Assembly (NCBI RefSeq): GCF_032362555.1
Contig: NC_083523.1
Span: 7,167,501 to 7,231,500 of the forward strand
Direction: 5' to 3'
DNA length: 64,000 nt
From: Amyelois transitella
Lineage: Eukaryota > Arthropoda > Insecta > Lepidoptera > Pyralidae
Position numbers and translations under genes: made by a program. Positions 31,920-46,000 of the stretch are shown here, piece after piece. Positions within the stretch are counted from its first letter, which is position 1, and each line of letters opens with the position of its first letter. Below the pieces are notes generated by a model. That model made no database searches and was not told the DNA's origin. It worked only from the letters and a program-made list of their open reading frames with translations.

Positions 31920-34338
31920 GCTTAGTTTTTAAATTATCTCCCATCACTCTTTCTTACCTGCGACCTTTTATCTAAACGTCACGTCAGGTGATAAAGCGCG
32001 GTTTTGGCAGTCGGAGATTACCCTTATAAATTCTTAGATAGATTTAATATAGACTCAGCATAAAAGTCGCTATGTGTATTTTTAATTAATTTTACTTACA
32101 TACAAATAGTCGTCACGTTTATTAATTATGTACCACTTACATTGCAGTGCCACGTAGGCGCGTCATTAGTCAAACGCGCGCAATATCCAAAAGATGATCC
32201 CACGCCGCTCTACCGCAAAAACTGATGACCATTTTTGATGTCATAACGATACATAAAAACCTCTTGAAGTGTATGAAACGTGATTTTTATGTATTCAAAA
32301 ATGTAACTACATATTTACTTATGTACTTGTAGGTAACTTGTTTAGAATTGGTTCTTAGATGCCGTAGGTATATTTGATAGTGTGTTTACTTAGTCATGCT
32401 TGAAACAAGGATTGGACATCGACCTTTCTTTTTCCAACTGTGGTCGTGATTTTTAGACATGGGCTAGACAGAGTCAGACAGTAAGACTGTTAAAGAAAGA
32501 GAGGTATTCCGAGTCTTTAATAATATTATTCACAATAATACATAATCGGCTATTTTAAACTTTATTGAGCTTTAAGGCTATGAGCATTCTCTGCCAGTCA
32601 ATCTTTAGAAATGGCAAACGGATAAGATAACCCAAGCATCTTAAAAAATATCTGAAAAAAGTCTGAAGTTGCTCATTCTTATGCGTATCAACGTAAAAAG
32701 AAAGTCAATAAGCACATTCTATTTATACTCGCAGTTTTGCATATGTGACCAACACATTTATGGTCGAACCCGTATCTATTGAAAATCAATAACCTTATTC
32801 TGCCACCGACACTGTCTTGGTCAACCCACACTTACCTAATAAATCAATCAAAATTCCTAATTAACTTGCTTTCTACTAGTTAATATTTGTAGTGTATCAT
32901 ATTGACATCTGTCATCGGCTGCCATTGCTCATTACTTGCGCGGGAGTGGGTTCGAAGACCGAAGCCCCAACCCCGCGTGGGTGGGGTACATAGACCCCAT
33001 GTTTGGGCATGTGGGTTCTATTGTTAGGAAGACCGCTCACTCAAGTTATTGGTAGGTACATTTTGATAATGATGGTGACTGTCACATATGGTAGATTTTT
33101 TAAAAAATTATTTTTCTATTTAAGTAGATATTTATTTTTTTGCAGGTTATTAAATACGATACTATAACCTCTTGTGTATAAATACTTTATTATCAACAGA
33201 AGTATGTTAACCTAAAATGAATACTTTTACTTATAGGTTTAGGTACCATTTCTTTTGTAATTTGTGCCTTTACATTTTTTTCTAAGCATCACGGTATGGT
33301 AAATTTATTAGATCTAAATTTAAATCATTACAGAATAAAAAAAATATAAATATTTTTTAAATTAATTGCTAGCTACTGTTACGTACAAATTTTTTAAAAA
33401 TTACTGTTTAAAATCATACAAATTTTATGGTTGCGATATATTTTATTTTAACACACTTTATTTGAACACTTATAATACCCATATTATGCCAACTATGATA
33501 TTCAGACTTAGATCATTGTGGCAATAAGAACATATAATATTTTTAATGATAAAGGCGTAACAAGCGGTCTCATAGGTGCAGATAACAAATCTCTATATTA
33601 AAGCGTAGAGCGGGGGTGTCCAAATAGGCACAAGTCACACTGCGGATGAAAAAGATTAATTTTATTTATACCTATAAAAGAAAAACTTCATAGCTAAAGA
33701 AAACTTTTTCTTTCAATCATTTGAACGATTTCAACAAAGAAATGAACTTATAAATTTTTGATTATATGTACATAGTGATAGGTTGCTAGCCCATCGTCTA
33801 AAAGAAGCCTATCCCTTGATTTATATGTCATTGGAAACATCAAGCTGTTTGAGCTACATAGCATTCCAAGAAACTAAAAAGTACTTAGATAGAGGTAGAA
33901 AAAGACACATAATGCCCGATCAACGTTCTTAAATATTCCCCAGGAACATAACTGTTAATAAAATAAATTGAACCAAAAAACTTTTTTGTATAAGTCTGTG
34001 TGAAATAAGCTTTACCGCTTGATCACGCGTCTATGTGAAATATCTACGACAAGTGAAAGGCTTTTTGTACTACTACTATACTGAGACTACTAGCAGTTGC
34101 CTGCGGCCCTGCCCACGTGGGTCTGCGTGATTCGCGCTAAATAAATAAGTAAGTATATCTCGAAACTAATTCTACGACTTTATTACAGCCGAACGGTAAA
34201 AAAATATGTCACCAATGATAGGTTTGTTACTAATCGTTGGGTTAGAATTCCATAAAACAAATTTCAATTATCAATTTAACGTGCATATAGTTACCGTATA
34301 AATTTTACCCGAATCAGTTCAGTTGTTTAGCCATAAAA

Positions 34339-34566
34339 TAAGTCTATATCCCTTTCAGGGTAGACAGAGCCAACAGTCTTGAAAATACAGATAGGTCACG
34401 TTTATCTGTGAAAGAATTGAGATTCAAATAGTGACGGTTTGCTGGCCCATTGCCTACAAGAAGAATCCCAAGTTTATAAGCCTATCCCTTCGTCGCTTTT
34501 AACGACATCCATGGGAAAGAGATGGAGTGGTCCTTTTTTTTCTATTGGTACCGAGAACCATACGGC
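34339..34566 (-). repeat. Family-1 SINE
   Basis: It has 'gtctatatccctttcagggt', 'gcccattgcctacaagaaga' and ends at 'accatacggcg'. The (cata)n tail is lost. Confidence 0.75.
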
Positions 34567-36186
34567 GTTTAGCCATTACAAGAACCAAATATCCAGTATA
34601 TTTGGTATATTTATTCAAGTAGGTAATGGTTAAAAAAATTCGGGCTTGCAAGTTGCAACGAATTCTATATTTCCGAACTGAAATTCAACCATATAACCCA
34701 TATTTTTACTAAGTTTAGTACCTAAAATTCATCTTGTTCCTTTCAGTCCTTTATTAGAATCGCAAGCTTTCGATAAGTACAGAAACGCCATATTCATAAA
34801 GAAATTAGTGGGCCCTTCAAAGTGAATTAATTTGAGAAGGTACTAACACCTACCTATCTTGGAATTGGGTTAAACGGGCGATGTGGGCGAACACTGGTTG
34901 CGTCGCCTAGCTCGCTAATGTATACAATATTATTTTAATATTGCAATGCAATTCCTTATATGTTCATCGGTGTAGTTGCCGGCACTTAAGAATGGGACCA
35001 CTATATGATATCTCTGATCCATGGATGTCTTGAGATAAGGAATCCTTACTCTTGATACCTTTGAATTTCAAAAAGGAGTAAGCATATTGTACTTACTTAC
35101 AAATATAATAAATATTGTACGTATAAATTCCATTAAAATAATAGGATAAAAAGGACTATAAGTGGGATACCATGTTATTGGATTATGCGATGTAAAAGGC
35201 GACTAAGGGAAAGGCGATAGGCTACCAACCTGTCACTATTTAAATCTCATTTCCATCATTTAGCCTTACAGCGGCCTTGTAGTGTCTGTCTTCCCCGAAA
35301 GGGATATAGACGTGGACAATAAAGTCGCATCTTACGACATATAAGAGAAAGAGACAAACCTATTTTAGAGCTTTGCCACACCTCGAGTCAAAAACAAAAA
35401 GTTTTCTTCTGTTAAATCGTTAAAGGTAAGAATAACATATAACACGTTCCAATGAAGAATTTAATTAAAATGCCTGTATATGAAATGTCAAAGGGGTTAT
35501 TGCAAATGGAATTAACTTTAAAAGGCAATTTGTAAACGCACAGATAATGACTCAATTAAATGTGGAATTCTTGAATGCTGTCCAAAAGCGGATTTGCATT
35601 ATCCAAAACCGTATATGGAAGATACTCGTATATGTGTCGAGTAAATCTTGACGCTGAAGAGCCCACTCTATGGAGAGATGTTTATAGAAGACTAGCTTTT
35701 GCTTGTGACTTCGCCCGCGTTACAATATCTTCTCCTGGCTAAGATAATATATTAAGAAGATCGGTCCTTGGGATATTAATACAGGACAATATTATTTTAC
35801 ATATTGGTCTAGCCCAAAATGGAGACCGTTAATTGTGTTAAGAGATACTAATAAATACTAATACCTGAAGATACATACAAACTTACGATATTTCATAATT
35901 AACTACCTTTAGCCCGGGCCTTCTGACCCCGGATAATTAATTACTCAGACATTCATACCTCTGGCCTTGAATTATTAATTGTTGAAAATTTCATCAAATT
36001 TGGCCGAATGCGATTTAGCCATAAAGAACAGACATAATTATAATAATAGATACACAAACAAGATCAAAATAATTGTCTCAATAATAATTTGGTCTATAAT
36101 ATTTTAATCTATGCTCTATTCTTATACACTGATAGAGTTTTAAAACTTCTGTTATTCTAGTTTTGCTTGTATCTACATATTACCTA

Positions 36187-36335
36187 CCTACAAACATGCT
36201 GCGACCTAGGTAGGTCGTTGCATGTTTGTAGGTCGATTAATTATAAAGATAGTGGTTAAAAATTTCAAGGAAGAGAGTAAGACTAAGTGAATTTCCCTTT
36301 TAAAAAAGTTATGGTTGCTAAGGGCAACCATAACT
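36187..36335. repeat. Two palindromes in tandem
   Basis: 'cctacaaacatgctgcgacc' and 'ggtcgttgcatgtttgtagg' face each other at 36187-36232 with one mismatch. 'aagttatggttgc' and 'gcaaccataactt' face each other at 36308-36335. Both are close to perfect and lie upstream of the AT-hook promoter. Confidence 0.7.
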
Positions 36336-36689
36336 TTAATGCTTTGCATGCATGCATTATTGCATAATTTAAGTATTAAATCGGTTTTTGGATAAAATTT
36401 GTCAGTGCAGCGAAACAAAATATGAAATTCATCGTATGACAGGTTTATAAAAAAAAAATTGAAATGTCGATTAGAGTTTCAGGCAGATTTTTTTTAAGTA
36501 CTAATTAAAGTAAGAAAATTATTTTCAAATATAAATTAATAGTAACTGAATCATCTACATGATCGAAATAATCTGCATGTTTTTGTTTGTACAAAATATT
36601 ATACATAATATTTTTTCATGTAACCTATCAACATAACGCCATATACGGCAAAAGGCAGGTGATGCATTCGATCGCTGTGATTATAAACG

Positions 36690-37092
36690 CAACGGACGGA
36701 AGCGTCGAAAATAGCCGCGCATCGCACTGCGCGCCTCGTGCGCCCGCGCCGAAACTAAATACCCAAATGTGTGCGATCCCGGCCAGCGGTTGCCAAATAT
36801 GGCATCAATCTCGGGTTACGGCGCGCGTCTCTGGCACGAGACTCCGCAAAAACGTCCTCTATTCCCGTCTAATGCGTGGAAAACACGTAAAAACAGTTTT
36901 TATTTCTGTAGCGAGCGCCCTCTAAATTTAGGTATGAAAACTGAAAGTAATACGAGCGATTTTGGTTCGACTCGCGGTTGTCTGTATTTAGTTTAGTGTC
37001 CGCGGCCGCGCCGGTGATAGCGTGCCATGCAATAGTGCAGTGTTTCTGTGATACCAGTTCTGATGCTGTGAAGTGCCGATAAAGGGATTTGG
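36690..37092 (+). promoter_or_regulatory. CpG-rich promoter and 5' leader of the AT-hook gene
   Basis: 36690-37020 is strikingly CG-rich for this window ('gcgcatcgcactgcgcgcct', 'cgcccgcgccgaaac', 'gtgtccgcggccgcgccggt') and has no TATA box. It leads directly into the first coding exon at 37093. ORFs on both strands here are by-products of GC content. Such islands in insects usually mark housekeeping-type or developmental starts. Confidence 0.55.
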
Positions 37093-40000
37093 ATGTCACA
37101 AATGCTGCCAGAAGGTGGAGGTGATTATTTAATCGTTTTATGTTCTTTTAAAATCAATTCCCCGATTTGTTTACCAAATTGACAAATGATAAACTCGACC
37201 TATGTGACTGGGAAGTGAGTTTATCAATATGGAAAGATAAAGTAGAATTCAATTAAGTTGTTTTCAAAGCACGAATGATGATTTATTTTAATAATTTGGT
37301 TTCAAAATTTTAATATCACTAACTCTTACTGTGGAATATAAGTAAAACAAAAAGAAAATTTAACATTTATAGGGTACGTACATATATTCAGCGGATCAAA
37401 GTTTTAGAACCACTTTTTATCTTCTAGAGATATTTTTTTAGACTTACACGGTTTTATTTAAAAAAATTATAAAAATAATAAAAATAAGTACTTACCTAAC
37501 TAGTTCAACTACCCGAGTTTAAAGCAAATAATTGATTAATAAATAATGAAACAATCAATAACGTGTGTCGCATAATCGTGTCGTTGTTTCCAATCCAACT
37601 ATCCCTTATTTTTTTTTTATTTTAAATTAACAGCAAAAAGTAAAGGCCAATAAATAAATAAATAAATCAATAAAATGTAGTAGTAGGTAACAATTTGATT
37701 CCCGCGTCAATGGGACACTTAAAGTTTGAATCATCTAATTCTATCACAAAGAATTAGGTAATGATAACCACACCTGGTTGCGGAGTGCAGTATAGATGGA
37801 TTTCAATGTAGCAGTGGTTTTATTTGTAAATTATGAGTTCAAACTCCGCTTTTAGGTCATAACTAAAAATACTTTCAAATGTAGTTTTAAACTCTCCCAG
37901 GTCGATAAATCAATAACACCTTAGTTTTTACATTATAACTTCTAATAATATAACAGCTCTTTGCTATTGGCACATTTATTTTGTAAAGAGTTGATATTTG
38001 GTTTAGAAGATTTCGAAAAAAAAGGGTAAAAAGGAAAGGAGAAATACTTAGCCTTAAGTTCTTAAGTAAGAACTATTAATTATAAAGAAAAATAAAACTG
38101 AGTTAGTATACCGTTTCATAAGTTTTACTTACTTTATAGCTTTATATCTGTGTATTTTATAGATTTTTCTTTTTATTTTATCTAATTAAAAATCCATAGC
38201 TTTACAACTGGTAGAATGGTCCTGTTCTTCTTCACAAAAAAATCTTTATTTTTACTTCATCTAAATACATATATTTTAATTGCTACCTATATACAAAATT
38301 TCATCGTAATCGGTTCAGTAGTTTTTGCGTGAAAGAGTAACAAACATCCATACTGGCATCCTAATATACTCACAAACTTTCGCATTTATAATATTAGTAG
38401 AATGTTGTACTATCAAGTCAGTCTTTTAACAGTCACCACCGTTAAACAAATAAAATACCTTATTACACCGATGTGTGTCATGTACACGGATTGTCAAACT
38501 GTTTGCCCATCTCGTTACTATGAAAGCTGTTCGAAGCGGCCATTTGACCATATTTGGGTAGTGTCAAATGGTCATGTCTAGGTATGTCCCGGTTATATGC
38601 CAATTTTTCCCCCGGAGTATACGAGTATCATTACATTCACCGTTGTTTAAATATTAAGGCATTTTAACACTTATTTTATTTATTTCGTCGTTTACATGTT
38701 AGAATAATGATGCTACAATATTTGATTGGGGTGTAACAGTCTTATATAATTGAATTTTTAACAATAAGTAGGTACATTCCGATTAACTTTGCCAAAATCA
38801 TCTCGGTATACTTAGGTACCGTAATAATTTCTGTAACGAAAATTCAAAGGACTTTAGAAAGTTTAAATACTGTAAATAATAAAATTATAATGACTAGAAC
38901 TATTATTGCATTTCAAACCAGGTTGAGCAATGCCGGACAGTTAATCCAAATTGAGCTAACACTTGGTTGAAACTTGGAATATCCTCTCAAATTGCTGCCC
39001 CAACATTCACAAGGAAAATTACATGTAAAGTTACCTTGTTGTAATCTACTTATATCAATATAAATAATAAATTACAGTAGTTCAGGCAGTATGCATCTGT
39101 TAATCAGTTTCTAAGTAAAACAAAAAATGGTAACAAATTACTAATCTTAATCGCCCACTTAATATTTATTTATTGTTTACACATTGAGTTCGGAGTTATG
39201 TAAAATATTCTTCCTACAATGGCTCCACTCACGATTTAGTTGTTTTATAGTAAAACTGCAATAAATTACCGCGTTATAACCATTTACAGTTAATTTGTGC
39301 AAATATGAGCTTTAACGCTTCAAAAATAAAGCGTACGAATATGGATTCACCTACGCACTTATGAATCATTTGTTCTCTCATATAACTGGCCCCGACTTGG
39401 TCTGAATTAGCTATTAGCATGCCCTTAACTGGGGGTTTTATCTCAATTTAATAAAGCATAACAAGGTAAACGCTAACTGCTTGTATTGCTTTGAAACTGT
39501 TTTATTTGGACAGTTAATTAATACATTGTCGTTAAAATTTAGGCCTAGTTAAAAAGTAAATAAACATGCACTTAGTAATTACATCATTAACTTTGGAAAA
39601 ATTTAGTAGATGAACGAATTTTTTTTATTGTAATACAGAATGATACTGTTTTTGGATAAGTTGACGTACCTACCTATGTTGCGGTGGGTTACCGGTGCGA
39701 TTAGAAAAAAAAGAAAAGGACCACTCTTTCCCACGGATGTCGTAAAAAGCGACTGAGACTATAAACTTGGGATCCTTCTTTTAGGCTACGGGTTAGCAAC
39801 TTGTCACTATATGAATCTCAATTCTATCATAAATCCAAACAGCTGAACGTAGCCTATCAGTCTTTTTTAAGACTGTTGGCTTTGTCTAACCCGCAAGGGA
39901 TATAGACGTGATTATATGTACAGATGAATGTATGTTTGTTACTTGATTGCGTATGCGCAGATAAAACATCCTCCAGCGCGATTCTCGCACTCTGTTTACG

Positions 40001-43000
40001 AGTAAAGCCGATGCATTTGCATAATAATGCACTTTTAGTTTCGCAACCGTTAAGGTTGCAAATATTCTAAGTTTCTAACGTCTATGTTAGAATCTACATA
40101 TACCGCTAAACGTGTCAACTAAATCCAGACTATAGATCGTATGGATTCATACAATCCACCTCAATAAATAAATTTATACGGGACAAATTACACAGATTGA
40201 GTTAGTCTCGAAGTAAGTATTAATGCACCTCAATACTTTTATATTTATTACGAATATTATAAATGGGAAATTGTGCTTGCTACTTACTTAAGCAATCTTC
40301 ATTAAATTTTGCACATACATGCATACATAAAAATAGACTTTTTTTTTGAGGTTTTCATCTTTATGTTTTTAAAATACCTTTTATAAGTAATATATATATG
40401 TATATCTTATGATAATATTTATTTATTCTTAGTATAAAATACATCTCGTACTCTAACTTGATCTTTTTCCAACAAATTATGGTCATAGTAACGCTCACTT
40501 AGGAATTAGGTAAAAAATGTCGACGCCCACCAGATATTGAATACTCTGAATAGTTACACTACTTGGCAGCTAGCCAAATATTATGGCGGTTGTAACAATT
40601 TGTGTAACTAACTGAAAGAAATTCTATAATAGGGAATATTTTTTGACAGCCTTAAATAAAGTTGCGTTTTTTTTATCATCGACCTAGCTTACTTCGCTCT
40701 ATTCTTTGCTTACATACATATATATCCATGTCCTTATCCCTTACGGAGTAGACAGGGCCGACAGTGACAAGGCTGAAAGGACATGTTCAGCTGTATCTTA
40801 ATTTTTCTTTTGTATTATAAAAATATTGCCAACTATCGGATATAGGTAATAAAACAAGAAAAGCTATTATTTCATTGTACCTATAGTCCATTTGATTACA
40901 TATGTAGTTATTATTACATCATTAAAATTAAGAAAACATAATGCTATGATTATAAAAAAAAATTGTCGAGTTATTACAGAGTTAAAACTCTCTTAATAAA
41001 TTTACGTACATATAATCTTAATCTACAGACTACATACAGCCTTAGCCTTAAAGTTTCAAAGGGTTTGCTTGCTATAGTAACAACACAGTTTCACGTGGTT
41101 ATCTCACACACATCTGTTACTACATAATTAATTCCGTATTTTATAAATAAACAGTCCGTGCATGTCGCGTCACAATCGTTACGTGGAAAAGAAGTGCCTG
41201 GCGGATTGCCAATTGTAAGATTTAGTGGTTTCCGCTAAAGAGCTGAATTAAATTTCTATTTGGGTATCATTCATTGAATTAAATAAGTACACTTGTGGAT
41301 AATTTGCAAGCCTCTACTGTACTTTGGATAGGATTCATACTCAAAGACTTAGTACCTACCAGGTCGGAAGCCTGAGCTCAAAAAAAATAAGATTTGATTG
41401 TCAAATGAGTTAGTGACAGAATTATCACTACATACATATGTATTATAAAGTCCCCTTTTTTCTGTCTGTATGTATGCGCTAATCTCGGAAAGTTAAGGAC
41501 GGATTTTGTTTGTTTTAAATGTTGGAAAGAGGGTTATTTAAGGAATGTTTGTCTATGTTACTCGTGCGCAGCCGGGGCAGGTCGCGAGTGTTAATAAGGG
41601 TTTTTAATGGTGAAATAAGTCGTATCTTAAGAGATATTGGTTATGATATTACAATATAATATGACAAACGATAGTTATATTTGACAAACGATGCGATCTA
41701 CGAATAGTACCTAAAAGCTATCTGAAATTCCAATTTTATGGCAATGTGGCAAGCGTCTAACCTACATTTTGACGGACAGTTAAGTTAATAGGGAGTGGGA
41801 TATTGTATGGTTTATATTTTTTTTTGTATAAACACACAATTACAATATTAATGTAAATAATTTACCAAAAGGAAATTATGGAACCAATTCTTATTTGTAA
41901 ATGAACTATTGCCTCATTTTTTATTTTGACAGATAAGTAGGCACATCGTGCATCCTTTATACTTATATTACAAATGCATGCATACCAATGCATTATATTA
42001 CAAATACAACCTAGAATCGTCCACCCAGGCGCAAATACCAAATAACCAAGGAGACCCGACCCACGTAAGTGAGACAAGGGAAGGAAGAAAAATAAGATTA
42101 ATACTTTTCCATGTAGATGATAGATTACTATTGTAGGGTAAGCTACAGAATAAAACATTATTATATTTTCTGCACGATATCTGCATACTTCATATTATTC
42201 TCAATTAAGAACTTAATATTTAATAGCAAGCATAATACCTATCATCGCTGTATAAATACAAATTATATGAGTCATTTGAAGACGGTAAGTATGGGTCTAC
42301 ATTGCTTCGTGGGAGGCTCACTAATTTATGCATATATCCTTATTGATATGCAAGGTCGGACATTATGAGAAAAAGATATAGTACCTTATTGCGGTGTGGA
42401 CACGCCCCCAGGATTCCGCACTAATTATCAAACAAACTTACAAATTAGACTCACATTTATCTGTAAACAGAAATAAATTTGTTCAATTAAGTTTAGTTTG
42501 AACATGAAATTAAAAAAACCGGTCAGCTGCGAGTCGGACTCGCGCACGAAGGGTTCCGTACCATCGTCACATTTGTTACTTAAATATAGATTTCTTATAT
42601 TCACGTTTCTACCTGTTTATTAAAATCGACCATAAAATTGTTTCACAATTAAGTTTGTTGTAAGTATTAGAGCCCCTTTTAATATATATTTTATCGCTAT
42701 GATTAACAACATAAATTATTAACATTTATTTTAAGTTAATATGGTAGTAAATATTGTGTGAAAATTTAAATCGCCTACCTGTTACCGTTATTAATATTGA
42801 GTAAAAATATACGAAGAAACACATTCATTGTATTTATGAAAATATCAACTTTTTAGCTATCACGGTTTATGAGATACAGCCTGGTGACAGACAGACGGTC
42901 TGACGGACAGACAAAGGCTTTGGAATAGAGTACCGTTTTTTAACCTTTAGGTACGCAACCTTATCAGTCAGTATTTCTGTATTTAAACATAAAGTTAATT

Positions 43001-46000
43001 TTATAGAACAGAACTCTAATAAGTACCAAAATCATGACTCATTTATCACACGATTATCTAATTTTTCTGCGAACGGTCTACCTGCGGATAGGACAGGAAA
43101 TGAAGACGCATTTTTAACGAAGCCGTGGCAAATATGATCTTTATCATTTAGACACATATATACATTAATCACGTCTATATCCCTTGCGTGGTTAACAGAG
43201 CCCAATGTCTTGAAAAGATTGAAAGGCTATGTTTAACTGTATGGTTTAATGATGGAATTGAAATTCAAATAGTGACATAGTTTTCAAGCCCATCGCCTAT
43301 ATGAATCCCAAGTTTATTAGCCATTTTCTCCATCACATACATAACATAGCTTAGATCTAATGCCTAAGTGTGGATTAGTTTCGTTCCCCTGAAAGTTTTC
43401 AGAAGTCTGATGGGAATCGTTTTGTGTCAAAGACTGGACTTACCTTCACCTATAAACGAACGCACCTTAAGAATAAGTTGTATATTTTCGAGTTGGGTGT
43501 TATGACATGTTAGGGCAATTGTAGTACTGTCTGGAAGTATATATCTCTTTTTAAATAATTAATCTATACAGAATTCAAGTCAAATAATTCGCTATCTATA
43601 ATTATTTGACCTGAATTGTGTAGAAGTAGTCATTGGACAAGATGAATATAGGAATGGTAACCAAAAGCAGAGATAAAAGGAATCAAACCAGAAACAAATT
43701 TAGTTACGAACATAACACGCATGCGTATTGCGAAATTGGTATCGTCTTAAATTTTGGCGGTGCGCGGGCGCCTTCCCAGCGCGGGTATTTCGGGCGCGAC
43801 GAGCTCGAGTTTCATTCCTTTTCACGATCAATTTTTAGGACACCGTGCCATGAATCATTTTGTTGCGTGATTTGAATCGGTATACGACAGTTTTGTTACG
43901 AGTAGGTCTTATTCATTCTGATGATAATTGGTTATTGATAACACGAAAATTAGGCAAAACGATTTTAATTTCAAGATTTAAAAAATTGATAGGTAGGTAG
44001 GTACGCATTAAATCTTTGTATGTTTTCTTTGTCGGCTTTCCAAAATTATTTTCTCCATGACTAGACATTAATATTATAACATTCATACATACATATAATC
44101 ACGTCTATTTCCCTTGCGGGGTAAACAGAGCCAACAGTCTTGAAAAGACACATAGGCCACGTTCAGTAATATAACTTAACATATTTGTGTAAAGGTATTA
44201 CGCCCACAGATGTATAATCGTGTCTATATACCCTGCGGGGTAGACATAGCCAAAAGCTTTCAGCTATATGCCTACATTATACCTTTGTACTTAGGTACCT
44301 ACTCGTATATTGATGACCATGGATGCAATCAAGAATTGTTTTTACTATGTTAAAGATATTCTTCTTACGCCAACATTCTCTATCCGGTTTCGCGCGGCCA
44401 TTGCAATCCAGTTGTTCCCCCAGCAATTATACGAGTAGTTTACTTAGATTCAATGTTTACCTGCCCGCCTACACCTAGCTGTTTGCAATTTTCTTTACTT
44501 AACTTCTTCTGACCTTAACTAGTTCTGAACTAGGTAAGGTCAGGGTACAGAGATGTCACCACGTCATCATATTAACCAACAAGGTGGTCACATTTCTCTG
44601 CCCCCGACCGTACTTCATCAACAGCTATAAAGGTAGGTACATTGCAGTTGATTATCTTTGAGTTGATTGCATATCTTTTAGTTCCACTAATAGGTGCATG
44701 TCTGATTATATCTATCTATAGCAAAGAGCATTGGTTTCTCACTGGTACCTATCTCCTTTATCATTACATGATTTACTTTAATTTTCGAAGATAATTAATT
44801 GACTTACGAGTAGGTATAATAAATTAACAGAGCTATAGACATGAATTCGCTCTTAAAAAGCACAATCATGGTATGTTGAACTAATTAGGAACAATATGAA
44901 TAATTTATTTTTGTCTCTCGATATCCGTAATAAAATACTCCTTTGTTTGTGTATAAATGTATGGATTGGCTAAGCCCGATGATTCATTGGTTTCTGTTTC
45001 GGAAGTATCACAACTATTTTAGGATGATTCGAAAAAGTTATCCAGACAGGGAAGGAAACGGGGTGCCTATTGTTCGACATAAACTTATTTGTGTAGATAC
45101 AAGTAAATATCTTTTTCCAAAATTAAGCGAAGGTCTAAGGCCTAGAACGTTAAACACAAGTCCAATTGTTCCGTGGCCAAAAAAAATCTTTTGTCTCTTC
45201 TCTTTACTAAATGAATTGTTTGATAAAAGCGATGATTGATTAGGTTAAAATGAAATCTTTGCAAATTATAGCTTTCCGCGTACCAACTGATGATGCAAAA
45301 TCTTATAATTTTAGTTTAATTAACATGCACCTGCAGCAAAATATTGATTTTTGAGAATAATATTTAAAAAATACCTACGTTTTGGTTGTTTCAGAAGTGA
45401 TGCGCCGCGTGGCGTGCGCAGACGTGTGTCCCGCGCCGCCCGCGCCCGCCCCGCCGCTTGCGCAGCAAACCACCACAAGGTAAATAAGACTAAACTTTAT
45501 ACAAGTAGGTAGCTTTTACTAGAGTGTCCTTGTATGAGTTCCCAGAAATATTTACCAAGCATTTTTGTAGTCCTCCTGGCGTTTATTCCAGGTTAAGTCC
45601 TCATTTCTCTAGAGAAAAGCCAGAGTCCGATACGTGGTGCACCCACGCATCGGATTGGGTAAATAAGGTTGTTACAAGAACACATACAGTTGCCTAAATG
45701 AGCAAGGTTCTTCAAAATATTTTACCTCAGCATCAATAAATATTATGCCGCAGTCGTTTTGAAAAGATAAAGCTTGTGTTGATTGATCAATGTTAAAGAC
45801 CTATTAGTTGGCAGAATAATATTAAGAAGAAATGTAATCTCATTTGATTTTTTTTTTTCATTTCCAGGTCAGAAAATAAAGAACTGCTGAGGCAACAGTT
45901 ACTATCAACCAGCAAAGAGCGAAACGAGAAAGCTGAACCACCAAAACAGAAGCACGTCAGAAACCGGCAGAAGAACCGATGGAAACTCAAGTTCCACCAC

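Larger units (their letters stand above)
31063..36680. other. Non-coding upstream region of the AT-hook gene
   Basis: No conserved exon was seen. Noted items: perfect palindrome at 31879-31919, a GC-rich island near 32935-33000 ('cccgcgtgggtggggtacat'), a family-1 SINE at 34339-34566 (minus) and its 3' half at 35190-35320 (plus), and palindromes at 36187-36232 and 36308-36335. The low repeat load compared with the rest of the window hints at regulatory constraint. Confidence 0.4.
37121..45394 (+). other. 8.3 kb first intron of the AT-hook gene
   Basis: AT-rich, few SINEs: family-1 at 39690-39935 (plus), 40715-40795, 43160-43340 and 44089-44165 (minus, partial). A GC-rich island at 43740-43830 ('ttttggcggtgcgcgggcgc') could be an internal promoter or enhancer. 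A stem with arms around 43563-43587 and 43596-43618 lies nearby ('cagaattcaagtcaaataat'). The candidate ORF at 44961-45239 is nested here. Confidence 0.5.

Noticed and set aside
36587-36996. Overlapping plus ORFs of 112 and 75 codons, and a minus ORF
   Set aside because: All lie in the CpG-rich promoter and leader, mutually overlapping, with no splice or domain support.
41862-42186. Minus ORFs of 98 and 62 codons and plus ORF of 62 codons
   Set aside because: Overlapping ORFs on both strands in AT-rich intron, no domain; a gtaagt-like site near 42066 has no matching acceptor or phase.
43633-43875. 80-codon plus ORF over the GC-rich island
   Set aside because: Openness follows from GC content; no domain or splice support.
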